DNA of 64,000 bases. Origin: Pleodorina starrii (taxonomy: Eukaryota > Chlorophyta > Chlorophyceae > Chlamydomonadales > Volvocaceae). The notes under the pieces were generated by a model. That model did no database searches. It was not told where the DNA came from and saw only the letters and a program-made list of their open reading frames with translations. The translations under genes and the position numbers were made by a program. Below, piece by piece: positions 21,976-31,773 of the stretch (the first letter of the stretch is position 1; every line of letters starts with the position of its first letter). The stretch is taken from NCBI GenBank assembly GCA_030267565.1, contig BRXU01000028.1:335001-399000 (forward strand), in the 5' to 3' direction.

Positions 21976-24250
21976 ATGAGTTACACAGCTACAAACCCGT
22001 TCCTTCCGAAAGCCCCTAAGAAGCAAAAAACCACCGCAGCAGCAGCAGCAGCCAATCTATTGAAGCCCCAAGGGCCAAATAGCCGTCTAGGGCCCGCTCG
22101 TAAGGCGCCCGCTCGTGATGCGGGTGGGCGCTTTGCTCACGTAGGCGTCGATCCAACTTACGAATTTGCCAGGCAGGAGGATAAGCCAGATGCTACCAAT
22201 AATGAGGGACATTCGGACAGCGAAGAGTCCGCTTCCGACTCCGACTCCGACGGCGAGGATCTCGCTCCACCTGCCGCCGAGGCGTACCTCCGTAGCCTAG
22301 AGAATGCTATCAACGTTCGTCGCAAGCTTCTCCAGGATGCGCGCGCTTCCTTGGCGGCGATCGTCGAAACCTCCTGGGCTAACCTGACCGGGCAGGGGCA
22401 CGCACCCATGGCGCCGGCAGGCCCGTCGTGTACCAGTCTGCCCTGTCCTTCGTGTGGCAACCAGGGCCAAAGGGCCCCCCCCTGCCCGGTGACCGTCGTA
22501 ACGTGGGACCAGCCTGTTGACATAGAAGTGCCCGTCTTCTTCTGCTCTACCTGCCGGGCCCAGTACAGCATTCGGCCGTTGGCCGTAGACTGCTTCCACG
22601 ACTCCGCGCCGGGATGGGACATTACCCTCAGACGGGCCGGCAACATGGTAGTGTGGTGGCACAGATCCATTCTCCAGCAGTTCGACCTGCTGGCATTCTA
22701 TACTCGCCACGTCAGTGCTGACCGCTTCTGTGCCGCCATGGTCCACAACTGGGAGGTCAACGGCCACTATAACCCCAGTGTGGCACGGACGACACTGCGC
22801 AAGCGCCTGAAGGCACGCGCTCGGGCTGTACCACTACCTGCAAGCTCTCGAGGAGGACTATCCGGAGGGCCTGCAAGGTTGGCCGAAGGGAGCCCTGAAC
22901 TCGTGCCCATGTTGCGGTGACTGCATTACCTGCACCGCTGGTGGCGGCGGCGGCACAGCCGCTCTGGCGGCAGCGACGGCGGCGGGTGGAGGGGCCATAC
23001 CTGCCGCGGGCCCTGACGGCGACGGCCGTACGGCAGCGCCGTCTGGCACAGCCGCTCTGGCGGCAGCGACGGCGGCGGGTGGAGGGGCCATACCTGCCGC
23101 GGGCCCTGACGGCGACGGCCGTGGACGTCGACGGCCGTCGACGGCCGTGGTGGAGGGGCCATACCTGCCGCAGGTCTGAGTACGCTTAGGGTTTAACATC
23201 AGCCCCATTTCTGGGTGTTTGGCAGGTACAAAAGCACACTACAGAGCAGCCGGCGGCGCCTGTGGCTGTCGCCCCAGGAGGGCCACCGGCGGGTGTGGCA
23301 GCCGGGCTGCCAGGTGCAGCGGTCCAGGCTGAGTATGTGAGGCTACGGCTCGCTCTGGCGGAGCTTACCCGGACCGACGGCCTGGATCCTGCACCGGGCA
23401 CTCTGACGCTCGGCCTGCTTCTCCCACGCTCAGATGCAGTCACAATGCGGCAGCGCCCAGGCCTCATTAGCTCAGTTCGGGATGGGCTGCGCGAGCTGGA
23501 GCGTGACAACACATTCAACCCAGCTCTCTGGCAGCCTGGAGAGCCGACCTTCAAGGCTGGCGTCAAGGAGCTGGTGCGCATGGAGGAGACGAAGGTCTGC
23601 GCGGAAATTGAGGTAGGAACTTTTTGGATGGTTGGCGGGCTCATTGACGAAAGGGTTGTAACTTAACAAGCTTGGTTCTCCTTTTGCAGGCTGCTGGATT
23701 GGACTACTTCAGTCTGGAGCAGGTGGCCAAGAAGTTGAGTGGGCGCAAGAAGGAGCAGCAGCAGGCACTGCGTGAAAAGCGGCTTACCAAGGGCAGACTG
23801 GAGCAGCTCTGGGAGCAGCTGAAGGTTTGGTGCGCGCAACCCGGCTCTGCCATGTCTGCTGAGCAACGTGCCCAAATCAACAAGGTCGGCGCTGTTGGGG
23901 CTGCCTTGCGGCAGCACTACCCGTGGGATGTGTTGCCCGCGGGGGCAAGTTCTACTGCACGCATCCCACGGCTACAGGCCAGGCTGACACGGGCCTACCA
24001 GGACCTCGCCAGGTGCAAGGAGGAGGAGAGTTTGATTGAGCAGGAGGTCCGACGTGCTCTGCAGTATTACGCATACCGGGTCCGTTTGCTGGAGGCCCGG
24101 ATGGGGTTGGTAGTGGGAGGTGGGGAGCGGTACCTTCTGGAGTTCCACCTAGCCTTCAACCAGCGCATGCTGGCAGCGTTTCAGCTACTGGCCCGAAAGG
24201 GAGAGCAGATCCCGGAGGACCTCAGCAGGCTGCAGCTGCTGGACGACTAA
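21976..24250 (+). pseudogene. KDZ-type transposase remnant: N-terminal cysteine cluster and C-terminal helical region, core missing
   Basis: The first frame (21976-22920) has a basic N-terminus, an acidic Ser/Asp/Glu linker and a cysteine cluster (LPCPSCGNQ...VFFCSTCRAQY) followed by DCFHDSAPGWDITLRRAGNM, like the CxC region of KDZ transposases. Near 22815-22840 the reading must move by one base to continue as LYHYLQALEEDYPEGLQGWP and NSCPCCGDC. That second frame then enters a 93-bp tandem repeat and ends at 23173. Two further exons (23226-23612 and 23690-24250, junctions in phase) encode a helical C-terminus including FNPALWQPGEPTFKAGVKEL and LIEQEVRRALQYYAYRVRLL. The long central part holding the catalytic acids in full-length KDZ proteins is absent. 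The frameshift plus missing core argue for a non-autonomous copy. Assignment is from remembered family layout, so the name is moderately secure. Confidence 0.65.
22952..23170. repeat. 93-bp tandem repeat in the transposase remnant
   Basis: Two full units start at 22952 and 23045 with GGCACAGCCGCTCTGGCGGC, plus a truncated third ending near 23170. The unit is 31 codons and stays in frame, encoding Ala/Gly-rich TAALAAATAAGGGAIPAAGP repeats. Confidence 0.85.
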
Positions 24251-24334
24251 GGCTGCTGTTTGTGGGCCTGGTTCTGTGGTGGGCTAGGGCTGGTGCTCCT
24301 CGTGGCCGGCTGAGGTGAAGCGAGCGACATGCCC

Positions 24335-27300
24335 ATTCGTCATGTCAAAAAACGGTGGGGGCTATGTTGTTGCTGCGAGATTCCGACTTTTGCATGTGTC
24401 GGGTGGGTGGCCCGTGGGTCCTGAGGGCTGGCTTGGGAGGCAGCCACCGGCCCAGTGCCGGATGCCAGTTTACCTCGGATTGAAAAACGGACTTCACCAT
24501 TGGATTCGTCATGTCAAATAACGGTGGGGGCTATGTTGTTGCTGCGAGATTCCGACTTTTGCATGTGTCGGGTGGGTGGCCCGTGGGTCCTGAGGGCTGG
24601 CTTGGGAGGCAGCCACCGGCCCATTGCCGGATGCCAGTTTACCTCGGATTGAAAAACGGACTTCACCATTGGATTCGTCATGTCAAAAATCGATGGGGGC
24701 TATGTTGTTGCTGCGAGATTCCGACTTTTGCATGTGTCGGGTGGGTGGCCCGTGGGTCCTGAGGGCTGGCTTGGGAGGCAGCCACCGGCCCAGTGCCGGA
24801 TGCCAGTTTACCTCGGATTGAAAAACGGACTTCACCATTGGATTCGTCATGTCAAATAACGGTGGGGGCTATGTTGTTGCTGCGAGATTCCGACTTTTGC
24901 ATGTGTCGGGTGGGTGGCCCGTGGGTCCTGAGGGCTGGCTTGGGAGGCAGCCACCGGCCCAGTGCCGGATGCCAGTTTACCTCGGATTGAAAAACGGACT
25001 TCACCATTGGATTCGTCATGTCAAAAAACGATGGGGGCTATGTTGTTGCTGCGAGATTCCGACTTTTGCATGTGTCGGGTGGGTGGCCCGTGGGTCCTGA
25101 GGGCTGGCTTGGGAGGCAGCCACCGGCCCAGTGCCGGATGCCAGTTTACCTCGGATTGAAAAACGGACTTCACCATTGGATTCGTCATGTCAAATAACGG
25201 TGGGGGCTATGTTGTTGCTGCGAGATTCCGACTTTTGCATGTGTCGGGTGGGTGGCCCGTGGGTCCTGAGGGCTGGCTTGGGAGGCAGCCACCGGCCCAT
25301 TGCCGGATGCCAGTTTACCTCGGATTGAAAAACGGACTTCACCATTGGATTCGTCATGTCAAAAATCGATGGGGGCTATGTTGTTGCTGCGAGATTCCGA
25401 CTTTTGCATGTGTCGGGTGGGTGGCCCGTGGGTCCTGAGGGCTGGCTTGGGAGGCAGCCACCGGCCCAGTGCCGGATGCCAGTTTACCTCGGATTGAAAA
25501 ACGGACTTCACCATTGGATTCGTCATGTCAAATAACGGTGGGGGCTATGTTGTTGCTGCGAGATTCCGACTTTTGCATGTGTCGGGTGGGTGGCCCGTGG
25601 GTCCTGAGGGCTGGCTTGGGAGGCAGCCACCGGCCCAGTGCCGGATGCCAGTTTACCTCGGATTGAAAAACGGACTTCACCATTGGATTCGTCATGTCAA
25701 AAAACGATGGGGGCTATGTTGTTGCTGCGAGATTCCGACTTTTGCATGTGTCGGGTGGGTGGCCCGTGGGTCCTGAGGGCTGGCTTGGGAGGCAGCCACC
25801 GGCCCAGTGCCGGATGCCAGTTTACCTCGGATTGAAAAACGGACTTCACCATTGGATTCGTCATGTCAAATAACGGTGGGGGCTATGTTGTTGCTGCGAG
25901 ATTCCGACTTTTGCATGTGTCGGGTGGGTGGCCCGTGGGTCCTGAGGGCTGGCTTGGGAGGCAGCCACCGGCCCAGTGCCGGATGCCAGTTTACCTCGGA
26001 TTGAAAAACGGACTTCACCATTGGATTCGTCATGTCAAATAACGGTGGGGGCTATGTTGTTGCTGCGAGATTCCGACTTTTGCATGTGTCGGGTGGGTGG
26101 CCCGTGGGTCCTGAGGGCTGGCTTGGGAGGCAGCCACCGGCCCAGTGCCGGATGCCAGTTTACCTCGGATTGAAAAACGGACTTCACCATTGGATTCGTC
26201 ATGTCAAAAAACGATGGGGGCTATGTTGTTGCTGCGAGATTCCGACTTTTGCATGTGTCGGGTGGGTGGCCCGTGGGTCCTGAGGGCTGGCTTGGGAGGC
26301 AGCCACCGGCCCAGTGCCGGATGCCAGTTTACCTCGGATTGAAAAACGGACTTCACCATTGGATTCGTCATGTCAAATAACGGTGGGGGCTATGTTGTTG
26401 CTGCGAGATTCCGACTTTTGCATGTGTCGGGTGGGTGGCCCGTGGGTCCTGAGGGCTGGCTTGGGAGGCAGCCACCGGCCCATTGCCGGATGCCAGTTTA
26501 CCTCGGATTGAAAAACGGACTTCACCATTGGATTCGTCATGTCAAAAATCGATGGGGGCTATGTTGTTGCTGCGAGATTCCGACTTTTGCATGTGTCGGG
26601 TGGGTGGCCCGTGGGTCCTGAGGGCTGGCTTGGGAGGCAGCCACCGGCCCAGTGCCGGATGCCAGTTTACCTCGGATTGAAAAACGGACTTCACCATTGG
26701 ATTCGTCATGTCAAATAACGGTGGGGGCTATGTTGTTGCTGCGAGATTCCGACTTTTGCATGTGTCGGGTGGGTGGCCCGTGGGTCCTGAGGGCTGGCTT
26801 GGGAGGCAGCCACCGGCCCAGTGCCGGATGCCAGTTTACCTCGGATTGAAAAACGGACTTCACCATTGGATTCGTCATGTCAAAAAACGATGGGGGCTAT
26901 GTTGTTGCTGCGAGATTCCGACTTTTGCATGTGTCGGGTGGGTGGCCCGTGGGTCCTGAGGGCTGGCTTGGGAGGCAGCCACCGGCCCAGTGCCGGATGC
27001 CAGTTTACCTCGGATTGAAAAACGGACTTCACCATTGGATTCGTCATGTCAAATAACGGTGGGGGCTATGTTGTTGCTGCGAGATTCCGACTTTTGCATG
27101 TGTCGGGTGGGTGGCCCGTGGGTCCTGAGGGCTGGCTTGGGAGGCAGCCACCGGCCCAGTGCCGGATGCCAGTTTACCTCGGATTGAAAAACGGACTTCA
27201 CCATTGGATTCGTCATGTCAAATAACGGTGGGGGCTATGTTGTTGCTGCGAGATTCCGACTTTTGCATGTGTCGGGTGGGTGGCCCGTGGGTCCTGAGGG

Positions 27301-29066
27301 CTGGCTTGGGAGGCAGCCACCGGCCCAGTGCCGGATGCCAGTTTACCTCGGATTGAAAAACGGACTTCACCATTGGATTCGTCATGTCAAAAAACGATGG
27401 GGGCTACGTTGTTGCTGCGAGATTCCGACTTTTGCATGTGTCGGGTGGGTGGCCCGTGGGTCCTGAGGGCTGGCTTGGGAGGCAGCCACCGGCCCAGTGC
27501 CGGATGCCAGTTTACCTCGGATTGAAAAACGGACTTCACCATTGGATTCGTCATGTCAAATAACGGTGGGGGCTATGTTGTTGCTGCGAGATTCCGACTT
27601 TTGCATGTGTCGGGTGGGTGGCCCGTGGGTCCTGAGGGCTGGCTTGGGAGGCAGCCACCGGCCCAGTGCCGGATGCCAGTTTACCTCGGATTGAAAAACG
27701 GACTTCACCATTGGATTCGTCATGTCAAATAACGGTGGGGGCTATGTTGTTGCTGCGAGATTCCGACTTTTGCATGTGTCGGGTGGGTGGCCCGTGGGTC
27801 CTGAGGGCTGGCTTGGGAGGCAGCCACCGGCCCAGTGCCGGATGCCAGTTTACCTCGGATTGAAAAACGGACTTCACCATTGGATTCGTCATGTCAAAAA
27901 ACGATGGGGGCTATGTTGTTGCTGCGAGATTCCGACTTTTGCATGTGTCGGGTGGGTGGCCCGTGGGTCCTGAGGGCTGGCTTGGGAGGCAGCCACCGGC
28001 CCAGTGCCGGATGCCAGTTTACCTCGGATTGAAAAACGGACTTCACCATTGGATTCGTCATGTCAAAAAACGATGGGGGCTATGTTGTTGCTGCGAGATT
28101 CCGACTTTTGCATGTGTCGGGTGGGTGGCCCGTGGGTCCTGAGGGCTGGCTTGGGAGGCAGCCACCGGCCCAGTGCCGGATGCCAGTTTACCTCGGATTG
28201 AAAAACGGACTTCACCATTGGATTCGTCATGTCAAATAACGGTGGGGGCTATGTTGTTGCTGCGAGATTCCGACTTTTGCATGTGTCGGGTGGGTGGCCC
28301 GTGGGTCCTGAGGGCTGGCTTGGGAGGCAGCCACCGGCCCAGTGCCGGATGCCAGTTTACCTCGGATTGAAAAACGGACTTCACCATTGGATTCGTCATG
28401 TCAAATAACGGTGGGGGCTATGTTGTTGCTGCGAGATTCCGACTTTTGCATGTGTCGGGTGGGTGGCCCGTGGGTCCTGAGGGCTGGCTTGGGAGGCAGC
28501 CACCGGCCCAGTGCCGGATGCCAGTTTACCTCGGATTGAAAAACGGACTTCACCATTGGATTCGTCATGTCAAAAAACGATGGGGGCTATGTTGTTGCTG
28601 CGAGATTCCGACTTTTGCATGTGTCGGGTGGGTGGCCCGTGGGTCCTGAGGGCTGGCTTGGGAGGCAGCCACCGGCCCAGTGCCGGATGCCAGTTTACCT
28701 CGGATTGAAAAACGGACTTCACCATTGGATTCGTCATGTCAAATAACGGTGGGGGCTATGTTGTTGCTGCGAGATTCCGACTTTTGCATGTGTCGGGTGG
28801 GTGGCCCGTGGGTCCTGAGGGCTGGCTTGGGAGGCAGCCACCGGCCCAGTGCCGGATGCCAGTTTACCTCGGATTGAAAAACGGACTTCACCATTGGATT
28901 CGTCATGTCAAAAAACGATGGGGGCTACGTTGTTGCTGCGAGATTCCGACTTTTGCATGTGTCGGGTGGGTGGCCCGTGGGTCCTGAGGGCCACCCACCT
29001 TGCTTGGGAGGCAGCCACCGGCCCAGTGCCGGATACCAGTTTACCTCGGATTGAAAAACGTACTGG
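24335..29066. repeat. 169-bp satellite, about 28 tandem units with higher-order structure
   Basis: ATTCGTCATGTCAAA recurs at exact 169-base steps from 24335 to 28898. Units are nearly identical and differ at diagnostic positions: AAATAACGG, AAAAATCGA or AAAAAACGA after the start, CCCAG or CCCAT before TGCCGG, and CTATG or CTACG. The last unit carries a short insertion near 28990 and then diverges. Since 169 is not a multiple of three, the open frames inside each unit close within one or two units and are not genes. There are no variable spacers, so this is not a CRISPR array. Confidence 0.97.
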
Positions 29067-29834
29067 AGTTGATCCCATCGCGGCAGCGGAGGGGCGCAGG
29101 ACGGTTGCAAATGGGGTGCGAAGAGGAGGCGGTGCGCAAGCCCACACCAGTTCTCAGCTCTCAGTGCAGCTCCGTGCAGGTCATTCCAAATCAGATCAGA
29201 TGAGCTGTGGGCTTACTGGGTGTCTGACTCGAGCAGATCCACCAGCAGCACCACCCACTTGAGCGCTATGACCAGCGAGTAGTGGTCCCGGGCAAAAACG
29301 TACTGGAGTTGATCCAAGCCCACTCGCAAGGCCGTTATTCTAACTGTTGGCTGATGACGGACCACATTGCAAAGAGCACAGACGCAACACATGTTGAAGT
29401 GAGCCGCAACAAAGAATGAAATCCAGAATCAAAAAGCCCACAGCACCACAAACGTGTACCTGGGCTGACCATCACCCGAACACCGCACACGCACGACGAC
29501 AGAACGGCGCTGCACTGCCGACGGCACACAAACCTTTCAACAAGCAATGTATGCACCCCTTGCATCCCTTCATGTCAATGCCCGCAAGATTGCCAGGGCC
29601 AGGCCGGGAGGCCCGCTGGCTCCACCCCTTTTTGCCTGGGGCCCAACAATAACCAGTGTGGCACAGATCGAGAGACTGTTCACCGCCCTCGTTCTGCGTC
29701 CAGAAGTGCTTTGAGGTGGCCCCCCTTTTCGCGCCTCTCTGGACGCTTGCTGTTGGGGGCAGTGCCGACTGACGGATCCGGTGCAGCCGCAGTCTGCAAC
29801 TCCACCGGGGCCAGGCCCGTGTCATCGGCTCCAC

Positions 29835-29979
29835 CGCCACCGCCCCTGCTGCGCACCTCGTCGCCACCACCCCTGCTGCGCACCTCGTCGCCACCGCCCC
29901 TGCTGCGCACCTCGTCACCACCGCCCCTGCTGCGCACCACGTCGCCACCGCCCCTGCTGCGCACCTCGTCGCCACCGCG
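29835..29979. repeat. 27-bp minisatellite, about five units
   Basis: Units of the form CCCCTGCTGCGCACCTCGTC plus GCCACCG repeat in register. On the minus strand they read as nine-residue ATRCAAGAV repeats. Confidence 0.85.
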
Positions 29980-29984
29980 ACAAC

Positions 29985-30345
29985 CCTACGGTACAACTTA
30001 CAGGGTGGGTCTGGCCGCTTCCCCTTCAGGACCCGCTGTCGCCGTATCTCAACGCCGGTGGGTTGCTCTATGAGAGCTAGCTGCGCGCACAGCTTCAAGA
30101 CACAGTCGTCGACAATCGGCTGGAACCGTGGGTCCCGAAAAGCACCGTAGCCATCAACCAGCAGGCGAGACTGTGTTGGCAGCGCTGTTATAAGTATAGC
30201 GCCTGGTGGCTGTCGGATGGCGCCCAGTCCAGCGAACGCTTCAGGCCTGTGCTTCCCGTCGTAGAGGCCCTCCAGGTTCTGCCGAATGGTGATCGTCGAT
30301 TCTCTGAGCTGATCCTTGGGGCCCCTCTTCTGCAAACCATGATGC
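29985..30345 (-). other. Unidentified coding-like remnant inside the transposon
   Basis: A minus-strand frame shows normal residue composition between about 30080 and 30345: DQLRESTITIRQNLEGLYDG, PEAFAGLGAIRQPPGAILIT, then LVDGYGAFRDPRFQPIVDDC. This contrasts with the low-complexity frames around it. A consensus acceptor (TTTGCAG) precedes it on the minus strand near 30336. I do not recognise the family. It may be an exon of a second transposon gene or a captured host fragment. Confidence 0.3.
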
Positions 30346-30837
30346 GAACGTGTTACAAGTACGTGGCATGCCCGAAGCCTACTCTGTGTTGCCGTCAAAC
30401 ATACCCGGGCTGCCATTGCAGGTCTTCGTCGCCTGTGCTATTGGCCGGGGCTCCGTTTTGCCATATAACTCCTTTTTTAAATGTCAATGCAGTGGTATAA
30501 GTTCTTATTTGCAAAGGAGTGTTTGGTTCCCTTGTGTGGATCTGGAACGGTGCTGCCGCAGGCGGAAGTGTGATCAAGGTAACAGAAGAGATGCTTGTTA
30601 CTTTGGTTACAGCAACATCATATGTACGCATGAAGGATGATGGAGGAGCGAGTAGTGTGCAACTGTACTGTACGGAGGGATACCTTTGCTGCGTACGTGG
30701 CTTATTTATTTGCTGTAATTATGTTGTGTATGTGCCTTATATTTGAGCGTCCTCTTGCACAATGCAGTTGTGGTGCAGGGCCCCAGCACCAGTTACAGGC
30801 CGTCCTGGTAGCCACTTCCTTGGGCGCAGCGGTGCGG

Positions 30838-31024
30838 GCATTCCCAACAACCATTATAAATTCGTTGGCGCTGGAAGAGGCGGCTAACGGTCTCCTTTCT
30901 ACCGCCGTTAATTATCTTTCATTTCGTTGGGGAGTTTATTAGGTCCCCGTGCACGCGTAGATAGCGCGCATTTGGAGGTCCCCGTCCCATAAGAAATTCG
31001 TGCACGGGGATGCGGCCATAGCTC
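30838..31024. repeat. Right terminal inverted repeat (187 bp)
   Basis: Reverse complement of 21633-21819 with a few substitutions (for example GCGCGCTATCTACGCG against GCGCGGTATCTACACG). It ends with CCATAGCTC at 31024. Confidence 0.92.
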
Positions 31025-31773
31025 GATCAAACACGACACGCGCGACGTCGAGACCCCACCGTCCTACAGCCCTATGTGCAGTACCTCAGCACGCGAGCCA
31101 GAAAACACTTAGCGCTGCGGACCTTCGGCCCTTGGGGCAGGTGGGCGCATAGGGGACAGGGGAAGCCCCTCTGGACGTTGCAACTCACGCCAGGCCCGCT
31201 CACTGCCCAGAAACCAAATATGAAGCGCCATGCGTTGCACCGGCATCCGAATTCCCAAAACGCCCCCCGACACCCCGGGGTCCCAAAACGCCCCCCGACA
31301 CCACGCTCCAAGCTCCACCATTGTTCCTTACCCGAAGGCAGCGCGCATGCACGGCACCCACCGCACAGCGGCCCCGCTCCCGCCCCCCCAACCACCAGCC
31401 CAGCGGCCGTCCGCCGACCTGCCCACCTCTCTCCACCATCCTCAACACGAGGACAGTCGAACCCCTTCCACCGCCCCCGCCCCTTCCACTGCCAATTCCA
31501 CCGCCCCCCCTTCCACTGCCAATCCCACCGCCTCCGCCCCTTCCACTGCCAATCCCACCGCCTCCGCCCCTTCCACTGCCAATCCCACCGCTGCAACTCG
31601 CAGCTGCGCTGCGCGCTTACAGTCACACCCGCACAGTCCCTCCCTCCCTCCCTCACACAGTCTCCACAACTATCCCGCAGTCCCGCTGCCCCAGTTTACG
31701 GCAGCACATCACCAGCTCGCCACCCACGCCAAGCGCCGCCACACCCGCGCCACTGCATCCGCTACTGCTGCTG
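31025..31773. other. Transposon right flank and WDR62-like gene 3' region
   Basis: A minisatellite of about 30-bp units (CCTTCCACTGCCAATCCCAC core) spans about 31466-31598. A minus-strand TGTAA lies at 31617-31621. No separate gene was recognised. Confidence 0.55.
31617..31621 (-). terminator. Candidate TGTAA poly(A) signal of the WDR62-like gene
   Basis: TGTAA on the minus strand, about 150 bases past the TAG stop. Position and motif fit volvocalean 3' ends. Confidence 0.5.

Larger units (their letters stand above)
21633..31024. mobile_element. KDZ/Zisupton-type DNA transposon carrying a satellite array
   Basis: The element is bounded by near-identical 187-bp terminal inverted repeats (21633-21819 and 30838-31024). 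The flanking octamers are TCTCAAAC (21625-21632) and GATCAAAC (31025-31032), matching at six of eight positions. An 8-bp target-site duplication is what I recall for the Zisupton/KDZ superfamily. Inside are a degenerate transposase (21976-24250), a 169-bp satellite array (24335-29066), a 27-bp minisatellite and an unidentified minus-strand coding remnant. The element lies between the 5' end of APC5 and the 3' end of the WDR62-like gene and interrupts neither coding region. High TIR identity suggests fairly recent activity in trans, while its own transposase appears broken. Confidence 0.85.

Noticed and set aside
24335..29066. Repeated 65- and 83-codon open frames
   Set aside because: They are readings of a 169-bp satellite whose length is not a multiple of three. 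Each frame ends within one or two units, and identity is at DNA level, not protein level.
24335..29066. CRISPR-like array
   Set aside because: Units are contiguous 169-bp copies with no variable spacers, in a eukaryotic nuclear context.
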